A stretch of 64,000 nt of DNA from Porticoccaceae bacterium (GCA_026005035.1 BPKH01000007.1:124001-188000); one strand, 5' to 3'; positions 28,908 through 38,727 are shown, counted from the stretch's first letter. Notes: a model not told the origin generated them from the sequence alone. Numbers and translations are program-made.

Positions 28908-30101
28908 TCAGAAGGCGAACTGCAGCCGGGCGGCGATGGCGTCGCCGCCCCCCTCGCCGCCGATGGGCTCGTCCACGTCCACATCCACATAGTCGAGGGA
29001 GAGCTTGACCAAGGCGGTGGGGTACCAGTTGACGCCGAGCGTCAGGGTCTCCGCCACGCCCCCGGTGAGCGCGGCGGGCGGGGGATTGACGACGTCGAGG
29101 CGGTCGAAGCGGGCGAACAGCTCCACCGCGCCCCGCTCCCCGGCCGGCTTGATCTTGTCGAGGGTGCCGTTTTCGTACTTGTACTGCCGGCGCTCGCCGG
29201 TGACCACCCAGCCCGCCTGGACGGCGTAGCCGTCCGCCTCCAGGTCGAGGGGGCTCTCGTCGACGTCGATTTCGCCGTCGAACCATTCGGCCAGGAGGTG
29301 GAAGGGCCCGCGGATGGCCGCCAGCTCCAGGTTGTAGTCGCGCTCGTCGCCGCTCGCCCCGGCGAGGCGGGCGCGCACCCGGTTGACGTTGTCGCCCTCC
29401 TCGCCGCCGCGCACCCCGAGGCGGGCGTTGTAGTCGGCGGAGGCGCCGCGCCGGTCGGTGAAGCCTGCGCCGAGGTGGAGGAGGTCGCCCCCCGAACGCC
29501 AGGGGCGGATCACCAGGCGGCCGGTGAAGGCTTCGTCCAGGTCGTAGTCGGCGTCGATCCCCTCGCGGTAGAGGCCGAGGCTGTAGGTGAGCAGGTCGCT
29601 GGCGCCGTGCAGCTTGACGCCGATGTTGTGCCCGGTGTCGAAGGCGTTGGCGGGCAGGGAGCGCTCGACGGCGGTGATCCACTTGGAACTGCCGGTGTCC
29701 TCCAGGCCGAAGTCCTCCTTTTGCTGGCCCACGGTGATCTCGGCGAGGGGGCCGAAGCCGGCGTAGGTGACGTGGACCTGGTCGATGGAGCCCGATTCGG
29801 TCAGGTTGTAGGACATCTGGTACCGCCAGGCCTCGGCGTGGCCCTCCAGCTCGATCCGGGCGCGGCGGAAGAAGAGGTCGGAACCCGATTTTCCTTCCGC
29901 CTTGTTGATGGCGCCGTCGTAGGCGTTGTAGTCGGTCTGGATCCGCCCGCCGAGCTCGAAGCCGTAGCGGCCATCGGCGGTCTCCACGGCGAGGCCGCCG
30001 CGGGTTTTGATCACCAGGTCGGGGCCGTCGCTGGTGACGGTGCCCGCAACCGCGGCGCTGGTCGCCGCGGCGCAGGCGAGGGTCAAAGTGGCGCGTTTCA
30101 T
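28908..30101 (-). CDS. Phosphate-selective porin, OprO/OprP family
   Basis: A 397-residue outer-membrane porin with a signal peptide cleaved near residue 20 (AAVAGTVTSDG). GRIQTDYNAYDG, FFRRARIELEG and VTVGQQKEDFGLED-like stretches are typical of OprO/OprP, and the chain ends in phenylalanine (LQFAF). It should admit phosphate or polyphosphate through the outer membrane. It diverges from pstS, and a Pho box lies upstream, so control by PhoB is expected. Confidence 0.9.
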   Translation of the reverse strand: MKRATLTLACAAATSAAVAGTVTSDGPDLVIKTRGGLAVETADGRYGFELGGRIQTDYNAYDGAINKAEGKSGSDLFFRRARIELEGHAEAWRYQMSYNLTESGSIDQVHVTYAGFGPLAEITVGQQKEDFGLEDTGSSKWITAVERSLPANAFDTGHNIGVKLHGASDLLTYSLGLYREGIDADYDLDEAFTGRLVIRPWRSGGDLLHLGAGFTDRRGASADYNARLGVRGGEEGDNVNRVRARLAGASGDERDYNLELAAIRGPFHLLAEWFDGEIDVDESPLDLEADGYAVQAGWVVTGERRQYKYENGTLDKIKPAGERGAVELFARFDRLDVVNPPPAALTGGVAETLTLGVNWYPTALVKLSLDYVDVDVDEPIGGEGGGDAIAARLQFAF

Positions 30102-30168
30102 GGCGTTCTCCTCCTCGAGGATGAGCGGTCGGCGCAAAGGTGCGCGCCGGAGAGCTTGGGCGTCGCCC

Positions 30169-30186
30169 GTGACAATTTCATGACAA
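30169..30186 (-). promoter_or_regulatory. Pho box upstream of the porin gene
   Basis: On the minus strand TTGTCATGAAATTGTCAC matches 14 of 18 positions of the Pho box consensus. It lies 68 bp before the porin ATG. No convincing -10 is visible at the usual spacing. Confidence 0.65.
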
Positions 30187-30242
30187 GTTTGCAGGATGGC
30201 GTCCGATAGACGTCGGAAAACCTTGTCTGTTTCTTGTCCGTC

Positions 30243-30277
30243 CTGTCACGATTCTGTCACGGAGGGCGGACTAGAAT
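30243..30277 (+). promoter_or_regulatory. Pho box and -10 of pstS
   Basis: CTGTCACGATTCTGTCAC (30243-30260) is a near-perfect Pho box, and TAGAAT (30272-30277) follows after 11 bp, the standard PhoB-dependent layout. Two further TTGTC half-sites 11 bp apart lie just upstream (30223-30238), suggesting a tandem PhoB-binding region. Confidence 0.85.
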
Positions 30278-30311
30278 GGCCGCGCCATTCACCCTGTTTC
30301 GGGAGGTCCCG

Positions 30312-31370
30312 ATGAAATCGATCCTGCGCAAGACCGGTGCGGCGCTGCTCGCCGTGGCCGCCTGTTCGACGGCGCCCGCCGCCCTGGCCCGCGACTACAT
30401 CCACGTGGTGGGATCCTCCACCGTCTATCCCTTCGCCACCGTGGTGGCGGAGCGGCTCGGCCGCGCCCTGGGGCTGCCGACCCCCACCGTGGAGTCCACC
30501 GGCACCGGCGGCGGCTTCAAGCTGTTCTGCAGCGGCGTGGGGCTTTCCACCCCCGACGTGGCCAACGCCTCGCGGCGCATCAAGCGCTCGGAATTCGACA
30601 GCTGCCAGGCCAACGGCGTGCGCGAGATCGTGGAGGTGAACATCGGCTTCGACGGCATCGTGGTGGCCAATTCCAAGGCCGCGCCGCAGCTGTCCCTCAC
30701 CCGCCGCCAGCTGTTTTTGGCCCTCGCCAAGGAGATCCCAGCGGCGGACGGCTCCGGCAAGCTCATCCCCAACCCCCACCGCACCTGGCGCGACCTGGAC
30801 CCGGCGCTGCCCGCCGAGCCCATCGAGGTCTTGGGCCCGCCGCCCACTTCCGGGACGCGGGACAGCTTCGTGGAGCTCGCCCTCGAGGCGGGGTGCGCCA
30901 GCTTCCCCGAGCTCGCCGCCCTCAAGGCGCGCGACGAGGGGCGCTTCAAGCAGATCTGCCACACGGTGCGGGAGGACGGCGCCTGGGTGGACGCCGGCGA
31001 GAACGACAACCTGATCGTCCAGAAGCTGGAGAAAAACCCCCACGCGGTGGGTGTGTTCGGCTTCAGCTTCCTGGAACAGAACGCAGACAAGGTGCAGGCG
31101 GCGCGCATCGACGGCGCCGAGCCCAGCTTTGAAACCATCGCCGACGGCAGCTACCCCGTCGCCCGGCCCATCTACTTCTACGTCAAAAAGGCCCACGTCG
31201 GCGTGGTCCCGGGCCTGCCCGAGTACGTCCGGGAGTTCACCAGCGAGCGGGCCATCGGGGACGAGGGCTACCTGGTGGACAAGGGCCTGATTCCCTTGCT
31301 GGCAGACCAACGGGAGCGCGTGCGCCAGAAGGCGCTGGCCTTCGAACCCCTCGCCGCGGCCGACCTCTGA
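30312..31370 (+). CDS. pstS: Phosphate ABC transporter substrate-binding protein PstS
   Basis: A 352-residue periplasmic phosphate-binding protein. Signal peptide ~1-26; then the phosphate-binding GSSTVYPF, ESTGTGGGFKLFC, DVANASRRIK and PPTSGTRDSFVE. This is the long PstS form common in marine and lithotrophic proteobacteria. It delivers phosphate to PstCA. GGGAGG lies before the ATG. First gene of pstS-pstC-pstA-pstB-phoU. Confidence 0.95.
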   Translation: MKSILRKTGAALLAVAACSTAPAALARDYIHVVGSSTVYPFATVVAERLGRALGLPTPTVESTGTGGGFKLFCSGVGLSTPDVANASRRIKRSEFDSCQANGVREIVEVNIGFDGIVVANSKAAPQLSLTRRQLFLALAKEIPAADGSGKLIPNPHRTWRDLDPALPAEPIEVLGPPPTSGTRDSFVELALEAGCASFPELAALKARDEGRFKQICHTVREDGAWVDAGENDNLIVQKLEKNPHAVGVFGFSFLEQNADKVQAARIDGAEPSFETIADGSYPVARPIYFYVKKAHVGVVPGLPEYVREFTSERAIGDEGYLVDKGLIPLLADQRERVRQKALAFEPLAAADL

Positions 31371-31384
31371 GGCCGCGACCCCGT

Positions 31385-31422
31385 CCCGCGGCCCGTCCGG
31401 GGGCAGACGGACGGGCCGCGGG
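31385..31422 (+). terminator. Strong hairpin between pstS and pstC
   Basis: A perfect 15-bp GC stem (31385-31399 with 31408-31422) and an 8-base loop begin 15 bp after the pstS stop. There is no T tract. In binding-protein operons such a hairpin typically stabilises or partly terminates the first message so that PstS is made in excess. Confidence 0.7.
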
Positions 31423-31458
31423 GCGTTATCCTAGGCGCCCCCGCGGAAGCAGGGAACC

Positions 31459-32847
31459 ATGCAACTCAGCACCCTCGTGCTCCTCCTCGCCTTCGTCGCC
31501 CTGGGCGCCCTCTACGCCGGACGCCAGCGGGCTCGCGACCTCGCGCGCGCCGCCGGCGGCGTCCGGGCGCTCGATTCCCTGCCGGTCTACTACGGCCTCT
31601 ATGCGGCCCTCTGGGCGCTGGCGCCGAGCCTGCCCCTGCTCTTGGCGTGGCTCGCCCTCGACGAGCGCCTGCTCCACGCCCTGGTGCTCGCCGGCTTGCC
31701 GGACGAACTGGTGCCCGCCGACGCGGTGGGGCGGGGGTTGTTGATCGGCCAGCTGGAAAACGCCGCCCGCGGGGCGGTGAATGCCGAGCTCCTGCACCCG
31801 GCCCTGGCCGAGGCGGCGGGGCGGTTGGCCGCCTGGGAGCGGCTCGCCCGCCAGGCCATGGCGGCGGTGGTGCTCGGCGCGGCCGCCCTGGGGGCGGGAG
31901 CGGCGCTCGTGCGCCTCTCCCCCGCACTGCGCGCCCGCCGCGCGGTGGAGCGCGCGCTGGTCTGGTCGCTGCTCGGCTGCGCCAGCGTGGCGGTGCTCAC
32001 CACCCTCGGCATCGTCGCTTCGGTCCTGTTCGAGGCGCTGCGCTTTTTCGACCGCGTGCCTTTTACCGAGTTCGTATTCGGCCTGGAGTGGAGTCCGCAG
32101 ACGGCGATCCGCGCCGACCAGGTGGGGGCTTCGGGTAGCTTCGGGGCCGTGCCGCTGTTCGTGGGCACACTGCTCATCTCGGCCATCGCCATGTTGGTGG
32201 CGGTGCCGGTGGGGCTCTTGTCGGCGGTCTACCTCGCCGAGTACGCCGCCCCGCGGCTGCGCGCTGCGGTCAAGCCGATCCTCGAGGTGTTGGCCGGGGT
32301 GCCCACGGTGGTCTACGGTTTCTTCGCCGCCCTGACGGTGGCGCCCTGGCTCAGGGATCTGGGCAGCTCCCTGGGGCTTGCGGTCTCTTCGGAAAGTGCG
32401 CTGGCCGCGGGATTGGTGATGGGGGTGATGATCATTCCCTTCGTTTCGTCGCTCGCCGACGACGTCATCACCGCCGTGCCCCGGGCGCTCCGCGACGGCT
32501 CCCTGGCCCTGGGGGCCACGCCCTCCGAGACCGTGGCGCGGGTGGTCTTTCCGGCGGCCCTGCCGGGAATCGTCGGCGGGGTGCTGCTCGCCGTCTCCCG
32601 GGCCGTGGGAGAGACCATGATCGTGGTGATGGCGGCGGGTTTGGCGGCGAATCTCACCCTCAACCCGCTGGAGAGCGTCACCACGGTGACCGTGCAGATC
32701 GTCACCCTGCTGGTGGGGGACCAGGAGTTCGACAGCGCCAAGACCCTGGCGGCCTTCGCCCTGGGGCTGATGCTCTTCCTCACCACCCTGGTCCTCAACG
32801 TGGTGGCCTTGACCGTGGTGCGCCGCTACCGGGAACGCTATGAATAG
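31459..32847 (+). CDS. pstC: Phosphate ABC transporter permease PstC
   Basis: A 462-residue permease, longer than the E. coli protein because of an N-terminal ~190-residue extension with its own helices (residues ~1-20, 45-65, 135-155). The core has AVPVGLLSAVYLAEYA, GVPTVVYGFFAALTV and the EAA-like loop DGSLALGATPSETV. It forms the inner-membrane channel with PstA. Its last eight bases overlap the pstA start. Confidence 0.93.
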   Translation: MQLSTLVLLLAFVALGALYAGRQRARDLARAAGGVRALDSLPVYYGLYAALWALAPSLPLLLAWLALDERLLHALVLAGLPDELVPADAVGRGLLIGQLENAARGAVNAELLHPALAEAAGRLAAWERLARQAMAAVVLGAAALGAGAALVRLSPALRARRAVERALVWSLLGCASVAVLTTLGIVASVLFEALRFFDRVPFTEFVFGLEWSPQTAIRADQVGASGSFGAVPLFVGTLLISAIAMLVAVPVGLLSAVYLAEYAAPRLRAAVKPILEVLAGVPTVVYGFFAALTVAPWLRDLGSSLGLAVSSESALAAGLVMGVMIIPFVSSLADDVITAVPRALRDGSLALGATPSETVARVVFPAALPGIVGGVLLAVSRAVGETMIVVMAAGLAANLTLNPLESVTTVTVQIVTLLVGDQEFDSAKTLAAFALGLMLFLTTLVLNVVALTVVRRYRERYE

Positions 32848-34119
32848 TCCCTCCCCCGTCGCCCAACGGGTGCGCGCCACCCTGGCGAAGCGCTACCGGC
32901 GGGAGCGCCGCTTCCGCTTCCTCGGCCTGGCCGCGGTGGTCTTCGGGGTGCTCTCCCTCGGCGTGCTGTTCGCCGACATCTTCGCCAAGGGGATCGGCGC
33001 CTTCCGCCAGGCCTACGTGCGCCTCGACGTCCACTACGATCCCGAGGTGCTCGGCCTCACCGATCCCCGCGATCCCCAGGCGCTCGCCTTTGCCGATTTC
33101 GAGGGAGTGTTGCGCCGGGCGCTCGCAGAGCGCTTCCCCGAGGTGAGCACCCGCCGGGAACGGCGGGCACTGCGCCAGCTCGTCAGCCCCGTGGCGTCCT
33201 ACCTGCTCGCCGAGCGGCTCGCCGCCGAACCGGCGCTGTTGGGTCGCCGCGAGACCCTGTGGTTGCCCGCCGACGACGACGTGGACACCTACCTCAAGCT
33301 CAAGGACGGCGCCGGCGATTTCGCCGGTCGGCTGTCCGAAGGAGCGCGCCGCTGGGTGGAGGCGCTGGCGGCGAGCGGCGACTTGCGACTGCGCTTCAAC
33401 CGCGAGTTCTTCACCCGGGCCGATTCCCGGGAGCCGGAAATGGCGGGCATCTGGGGGGCGGTGAAGGGCTCCTTCTACACCCTGCTGGTGACCCTGGCCA
33501 TCGCCTTTCCGTTGGGGGTGGCGGCGGCCCTCTACCTGGAGGAGTTCGCCCCCCGCAACCGCGTGACGGACCTGATCGAGGTCAACATCAACAACCTGGC
33601 GGCGGTCCCCTCCGTGATCTTCGGGCTTCTGGGGCTCGCCATCTTCATCAATTTCCTGGAGGTGCCCCGCTCCACCCCCCTGGTGGGCGGAATGGTGCTC
33701 GCCCTGATGACCTTGCCCACGGTGATCATCGCGAGCCGCGTGGCCATCCAGGCGGTGCCGCCCTCCATTCGCGAGGCGGCATTGGCGGTGGGCGCCTCGC
33801 CCGTGCAGGTGGCCCTCCACCACGTTTGCCCCTGGCCATGCCGGGCATCCTCACGGGCGCCATCATCGGCATGGCGCGAGCGCTCGGCGAGACGGCGCCC
33901 TTGCTGATGGTGGGCATGGTGGCCTTCATCGCCGATCCTCCGGCGGGCATCACCGACCCCGCCACCGTCTTGCCGGTACAGGTCTTTTTGTGGTCCGACA
34001 GCCCGGAGCGGGCCTTCGTGGCGCGCACCTCGGCGGCCATCCTGGTGCTCCTGGCCTTCCTCGTCATCATGAACGCCACAGCGGTTTGGCTGCGGCAGCG
34101 ATTGGAGCGGCGCTGGTGA
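32840..34119 (+). CDS. pstA: Phosphate ABC transporter permease PstA, frameshifted
   Basis: About 426 residues after correction; an enlarged PstA with an extra periplasmic segment between helix 1 and the core (residues ~60-200). The core has [20 protein letters not shown] and the EAA-like [19 protein letters not shown]. There the T run 33825-33827 is one base short: adding a T gives [16 protein letters not shown], continuing to the end in the next frame. It pairs with PstC. Its stop overlaps the pstB GTG. Confidence 0.88.
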
Positions 34120-34964
34120 AGCGAGACCCACAGTCAGAGAACCCCGCCACCGCGGCGATTGCGCAGCAGGGGGGCGTGCCAGCCACGGTGGGCGAACCGT
34201 TCGTCGCCGAGCCCAAGATGAGCGTGCGCGGCGCCAACGTCTTCTACGGGGAAAAGCAGGCCATCTTCGACGTCTCCCTGGACATCGCCGACCGGGAGGT
34301 GTTGGCGATGATCGGGCCGTCCGGGTGCGGGAAGTCCACCTTTCTGCGCTGCCTCAACCGCATGAACGACACCATCGAGGGGTGTCGGGTGGAGGGGCGC
34401 TTCACCCTCGACGGCGAGGACATCTACGACCCCCGGATGGACGTGGTGGAGCTGCGCGCCCGGGTGGGCATGGTGTTCCAAAAGCCCAACCCCTTCCCCA
34501 AGTCGATCTACGACAACGTGGCCTACGGGCCCCGCCTCCACGGCCTCGTCAACCACCGCAGCGAACTGGACGAGCTGGTGGAGCAGAGCCTGCGCCGGGC
34601 GGGGTTGTGGGACGAGGTCAAGGACCGCCTCCACCAGCCGGCCACCGGCCTTTCCGGCGGCCAGCAGCAGCGGCTGTGCATCGCCCGCTGCATCGCCATC
34701 TCGCCGGAGGTGATCCTGATGGATGAGCCCTGCTCGGCCCTCGACCCCATCGCCACCGCCAAGATCGAGGAGTTGATCAGCGAGTTGGCGGAAAACTACG
34801 CCATCGCCATCGTCACCCATTCCATGCAACAGGCGGCGCGGGTTTCTCACCGCACCGCCTACTTCCACCTCGGGCGGCTCGTCGAGGTCAACGCCACCGA
34901 CCGGGTGTTCACCGCCCCCGAACACGAGCTCACCGAGGCCTACATCACCGGCCGGATCGGCTAG
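34116..34964 (+). CDS. pstB: Phosphate ABC transporter ATP-binding protein PstB
   Basis: A 282-residue ABC ATPase: Walker [11 protein letters not shown]-loop [16 protein letters not shown] (typical of PstB), signature [13 protein letters not shown], Walker [14 protein letters not shown] and the switch histidine IVTHSMQQA. An extra ~30-residue N-terminal tail precedes the conserved core. It powers phosphate import. The GTG start overlaps the pstA stop (GTGA). Confidence 0.96.
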   Translation: MKRDPQSENPATAAIAQQGGVPATVGEPFVAEPKMSVRGANVFYGEKQAIFDVSLDIADREVLAMIGPSGCGKSTFLRCLNRMNDTIEGCRVEGRFTLDGEDIYDPRMDVVELRARVGMVFQKPNPFPKSIYDNVAYGPRLHGLVNHRSELDELVEQSLRRAGLWDEVKDRLHQPATGLSGGQQQRLCIARCIAISPEVILMDEPCSALDPIATAKIEELISELAENYAIAIVTHSMQQAARVSHRTAYFHLGRLVEVNATDRVFTAPEHELTEAYITGRIG

Positions 34965-34984
34965 CATCGAGCGGAGGTGCCGCC

Positions 34985-35677
34985 GTGGACAAACTGCAGC
35001 TCGACCAACACATTTCCAAACAGTTCGACGCCGACCTCGAGGACCTCAAGTCGCGCATGCTGGAAATGGGCGGCCTCGTGGAGCGGCAGGTGGCCGACGC
35101 CCTGCGCGCCGTGGAAGCGGGCGACAGCGAACTCGCCCTCAAGGTGCTGGAAAACGAAACCGCCGTGGACCGCCTCGAGGTGTCCATCGACGAGGAGGCC
35201 ACCCTCCTCATCGCCCGCCGCCAGCCGGCGGCCTCCGACCTGCGCATGGTGATGGCGGTCTCCCGCTGCGTGCGCGACCTCGAGCGGGTGGGAGACGAGG
35301 CGAAAAAGATCGCCAAGATGGCCATTCAGCTGTCCGAAGAAGGAGGAGCGCCCAAGGGCTGCGTCGAGGTGCGCCACATGGGGCAGCAGGTGCAGCAGAT
35401 GCTCGCCCGCTCTCTGGACGCCTTCGCCCGCTTCGACGCCGAGGCGGCGCTCGCCGTCTTGCCCGAAGACCGCAAGGTGGACCTCGACTTCAAGAGCGCC
35501 ATCCGCGAGCTCGTCACCTACATGATGGAAGACCCCCGCAGCATTTCCCGGGTGCTCAACGTGCTCTGGACCCTCAAGGCGGTGGAGCGGATCGGCGACC
35601 ACGCCAAAAACATCTGCGAGCAGGTGGTCTACCTGGTGCGCGGCCGCGACATCCGCCACACCGAGATCACCAGCTAG
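34985..35677 (+). CDS. phoU: Phosphate signalling protein PhoU
   Basis: A 230-residue protein with two PhoU three-helix repeats. The metal-binding motifs are RCVRDLERVGDEAKKIA and WTLKAVERIGDHAKNICE. It links PstSCAB to PhoR and holds the regulon off when phosphate is plentiful. GTG start with a GGAGG-type site, 20 bp after pstB; last gene of the operon. Its TAG interlocks with the recG TAG at 35674-35677. Confidence 0.95.
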   Translation: MDKLQLDQHISKQFDADLEDLKSRMLEMGGLVERQVADALRAVEAGDSELALKVLENETAVDRLEVSIDEEATLLIARRQPAASDLRMVMAVSRCVRDLERVGDEAKKIAKMAIQLSEEGGAPKGCVEVRHMGQQVQQMLARSLDAFARFDAEAALAVLPEDRKVDLDFKSAIRELVTYMMEDPRSISRVLNVLWTLKAVERIGDHAKNICEQVVYLVRGRDIRHTEITS

Positions 35678-37749
35678 ACGCCGGCGTAGCGCTCCCGGTC
35701 CGCCACCCAGCGGTCCACCAGCCGCGCCGCCCCCTCGGGGTCGGCGGCCAGCAGCCGGGCGGCGGCGGCGCGGGCGGCGGGCAGCAGCGGCTCGTCGCGC
35801 AAAAGGTCGGCCACCCGGAATTCGAGGGTGCCGGTCTGGCGGGTGCCGAGGAACTCCCCCGGGCCGCGCAGGCGCAGGTCGTGCTCGGCCACCGCAAAGC
35901 CGTCGTGGGTCTCGCGCAGGATGCGCAGGCGTTCCCGCCCCTGGGCCGACAGCTGGGCGCCGTAGAGGAGGACGCAGTGGCTCTCCTCGCCGCCCCGCCC
36001 CACGCGCCCGCGCAGTTGGTGGAGTTGGGACAACCCCAGCCGCTCCGGATTCTCGATCACCATCAGGCTGGCGTTGGGCACGTCCACCCCCACTTCGATG
36101 ACCGTGGTGGCCACCAACAGCTGGATCTCCCCGGCCTGGAAGCGGGCCATCACCTCCTCCTTTTCGCGGGGCTTGAGGCGGCCGTGGACCAGTCCCACCC
36201 GCAGGTGGGGCAGCGCCAGGGCGAGCTCTGCGGCGGTGGCCTCGGCGGCCTGGGCTTCCAGGGCCGCGGATTCCTCGATCAGGGTGCAGACCCAGTAGGC
36301 CTGGCGCCCGGCCGCGCAGGCGCGGCTGATGCGCGAGACCACCTCGGCGCGGCGGGCTTGGCTCACCGCCACCGTGGTGACGGGGCGGCGGCCGGGGGGG
36401 AGCTCGTCGATCACCGAGCAATCGAGGTCGGCGTAGGCGGCCATGGCGAGGGTGCGCGGAATGGGGGTGGCGGTCATGATCAGCTGGTGTGGGACCTGGC
36501 CCCCCCCCTTGTCCCGCAGGAGGAGCCGCTGGTGGACCCCGAAGCGGTGCTGTTCGTCGATCACCGCCAGGCCCAGGTCGCGGAAGGCCACCGCCTCCTG
36601 AAAGAGGGCGTGGGTCCCCACCACCAGCTGCGCTTCCCCCCGCTCCACGAGGCCCAGCTGAAAGCGCCGCTCGCCGGCCTTCTGCCGCCCCGACAGGAAA
36701 GCCACCCGGATGCCGAGGGGCTCGAACCAGGCGGTGAAGTTGCGCCGGTGCTGTTCGGCGAGGATCTCGGTGGGCGCCATCACCGCCACCTGGCGGCCCC
36801 CTTCCACCGCCGCCAGGGCGGCCAGGGCGGCGACCAGGGTCTTGCCGGAACCCACGTCCCCTTGGACCAGGCGCAACATCGGCCGGGATCCCGCCAGGTC
36901 GCGCCAGATCTCCTCCGCCACCCGCCGTTGGGCGGCGGTTGGGGTGAAGGGGAGGACGGCGAGGAAGGCCTCGAGGAGGGCGCGCGGCCGCGGCAGGGGC
37001 GGCGCGCTCTGGCGGAAGGCGGCGTGGCGCAGGCGCAGCAAGGCGAGCTGGTGGGCGAGCAGCTCCTCGAAGGCCAACCGCCGGCGGGCCGGGTGGGTGC
37101 CCTCGCGCAGGGCCGCCAGGTCGGCGTCGCGCGGCGGCCGGTGGAGCAGGCGGAGCGCCTCGTCGAGAGCCATTCCCCCCGCGGCGGCGAGGAGCTCGGG
37201 GGGTAGCAGATCCTCCAGCTGGCCACGCTCCAGAAGGGCCAGCGCCTGGGCCACGGCGCGGCGGAGCACACCCTGGCCGAGCCCCTCGCAGGTGGGGTAG
37301 ACCGGCGTCAGGTGATCGTCCAAGGGTGGCGGCGGGCCGTCGAACAGCCGGTATTCCGGGTGGACCATCTCCGGTCCCGCGGGCCCCGGGCGCACCTCGC
37401 CGTAGCAGCGCAGGCGCCGCCCCGGCCGGAAGGCGGCTCGCTGGGCCGCCGAGAAGTGGAAAAAGCGCAGGGTCAGGCTGCCGGTGCCGTCCTGCAGCCG
37501 GCACAAGAGCGCCGGGCGGCGGCCCCGCGCCAGATCCACCAGGCGGATTTCCCCCTCCACCAGCGCCTCGGCGAAGGGCCGCGCGGCGCCGAGGGGGGTC
37601 AGCCGGGTGCGGTCCTGGTAGCGCAGGGGCAGGTGCAGGAGTAGATCCTGGACGGTGTTGAGCCCGAGCCGTTTCAGGCGGGCGGCGACGCTCGGCCCGA
37701 CGCCGTGCAGGGCGGCGAGGGGCAACCTTTCCAGCCGCCGCTCGGCCAC
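35674..37749 (-). CDS. recG: ATP-dependent DNA helicase RecG
   Basis: A 691-residue helicase of normal family length. An N-terminal wedge/OB domain (~1-170) precedes helicase motifs: Walker A GDVGSGKT, DEQH box, MTATPIPRT and, near the end, HQLRGRVGR. It remodels stalled replication forks and Holliday junctions. The GTG start shares one base with the oxyR stop (TAGTG), so the two are probably cotranscribed, as in pseudomonads. Confidence 0.96.
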   Translation of the reverse strand: MAERRLERLPLAALHGVGPSVAARLKRLGLNTVQDLLLHLPLRYQDRTRLTPLGAARPFAEALVEGEIRLVDLARGRRPALLCRLQDGTGSLTLRFFHFSAAQRAAFRPGRRLRCYGEVRPGPAGPEMVHPEYRLFDGPPPPLDDHLTPVYPTCEGLGQGVLRRAVAQALALLERGQLEDLLPPELLAAAGGMALDEALRLLHRPPRDADLAALREGTHPARRRLAFEELLAHQLALLRLRHAAFRQSAPPLPRPRALLEAFLAVLPFTPTAAQRRVAEEIWRDLAGSRPMLRLVQGDVGSGKTLVAALAALAAVEGGRQVAVMAPTEILAEQHRRNFTAWFEPLGIRVAFLSGRQKAGERRFQLGLVERGEAQLVVGTHALFQEAVAFRDLGLAVIDEQHRFGVHQRLLLRDKGGGQVPHQLIMTATPIPRTLAMAAYADLDCSVIDELPPGRRPVTTVAVSQARRAEVVSRISRACAAGRQAYWVCTLIEESAALEAQAAEATAAELALALPHLRVGLVHGRLKPREKEEVMARFQAGEIQLLVATTVIEVGVDVPNASLMVIENPERLGLSQLHQLRGRVGRGGEESHCVLLYGAQLSAQGRERLRILRETHDGFAVAEHDLRLRGPGEFLGTRQTGTLEFRVADLLRDEPLLPAARAAAARLLAADPEGAARLVDRWVADRERYAGV

Positions 37750-38666
37750 TACTCGAGTCCCGGCAGGCGCGTTTCCAGGATGGCGCGGCGCAGCACGTCC
37801 ACCGCCTTGTGGCGGGGGAAGCTCGCCCGCCAGGCGAGGGCCACAGTGCGCCGCGCGGCGGGGCTCGCCAGGGGTACGCTCACCAGGTTGTCGTGGGGCT
37901 GGTGGGTGCCGAGCACCGCCGACAGGGGGAGGATGGTGATGCCGAGCCCGGTCGCCACCATGTGGCGCATGGTCTCCAGGGAGCTGCCCTCGGTGTCGGT
38001 GCGGATCCGCTGGTCGTCCCGGGGGCCGCGGGCGAGGCTCGGCATCACCTCGAGCACGTGGTCGCGGAAACAGTGGCCCTCCCCCAGGAGGAGGATGTTT
38101 TCGCCCTCGATCTCTTCGGGACGGATGGCGGACCGGCCGGCCAGGGGGTGATCCTCCCGCAGGAGCACCACGAAGGGTTCGACGTAGAGCGGCTGGGTGA
38201 CCACGTCGGGCTCGGTGAAGGGCAGGGCGACAATGATCACGTCCAGGTCGCCGTTGCGCAGCCGGCGGCGCAACACCGCGGTGTAGCTCTCCTCCACCAC
38301 CAGCGGCATGTGGGGGGCGAGGTGGCGCAGGTGGGGAATGAAACGGGGAAAGAGGTAGGGGCCGATGGTGAAGATGGCGCCCACCGCCAGCGGGCCGCTG
38401 AGCTGGTCGCGGCCCGCCGCGGCGATGTCGTAGATCCGCCCCGCTTCCTCGAGGACCTTTTGCGCTTGGGCCACCACCCGCTCGCCGGTGGGGGTGGGGC
38501 TGACGCGGCTCTTGGAGCGCTCGAACAGCTCCACGCCGAGCTCCTGTTCGAGCTTCTTGACCGCAATGCTCAGGGTCGGCTGGCTGATGTTGCAGCGCTG
38601 GGCGGCCTGCCCGAAGTGCTGTTCCTGGGCCAGGGTCACGATGTAGCGCAACTCGGTGAGGGTCAC
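37749..38666 (-). CDS. oxyR: OxyR-like LysR regulator without the second redox cysteine
   Basis: A 305-residue LysR regulator. The helix-turn-helix (FGQAAQRCNISQPTLSIAVKKLE) and the effector domain match OxyR, and the recG neighbour supports it. The peroxidatic cysteine is present at the classical position, C199 in GEGHCFRDHV, but position 208 is methionine (VLEVM). The only other cysteine is C25 in the DNA-binding domain. Peroxide sensing could therefore work by sulfenic acid or mixed disulfide rather than the C199-C208 bond. GTG start. Confidence 0.88.
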   Translation of the reverse strand: MTLTELRYIVTLAQEQHFGQAAQRCNISQPTLSIAVKKLEQELGVELFERSKSRVSPTPTGERVVAQAQKVLEEAGRIYDIAAAGRDQLSGPLAVGAIFTIGPYLFPRFIPHLRHLAPHMPLVVEESYTAVLRRRLRNGDLDVIIVALPFTEPDVVTQPLYVEPFVVLLREDHPLAGRSAIRPEEIEGENILLLGEGHCFRDHVLEVMPSLARGPRDDQRIRTDTEGSSLETMRHMVATGLGITILPLSAVLGTHQPHDNLVSVPLASPAARRTVALAWRASFPRHKAVDVLRRAILETRLPGLE

Positions 38667-38693
38667 GGCCGGGTTCCTCCATAGCTTTGGGCA

Positions 38694-38701
38694 ATTATAA
38701 T
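38694..38701. promoter_or_regulatory. Back-to-back -10 elements between oxyR and the epimerase gene
   Basis: The palindrome ATTATAAT offers TATAAT on both strands (plus 38696-38701, minus 38699 down to 38694). It lies 27 bp before the epimerase GTG and 28 bp before the oxyR GTG. No strong -35 is evident either way. Confidence 0.5.
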
Positions 38702-38727
38702 GAACGAGCCCATAAAGGAACTCTGGG

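Noticed and set aside
33825-33827. Programmed frameshifting in pstA
   Set aside because: The site lacks a slippery heptamer plus downstream structure, and similar one-base shifts occur in unrelated genes across the window.
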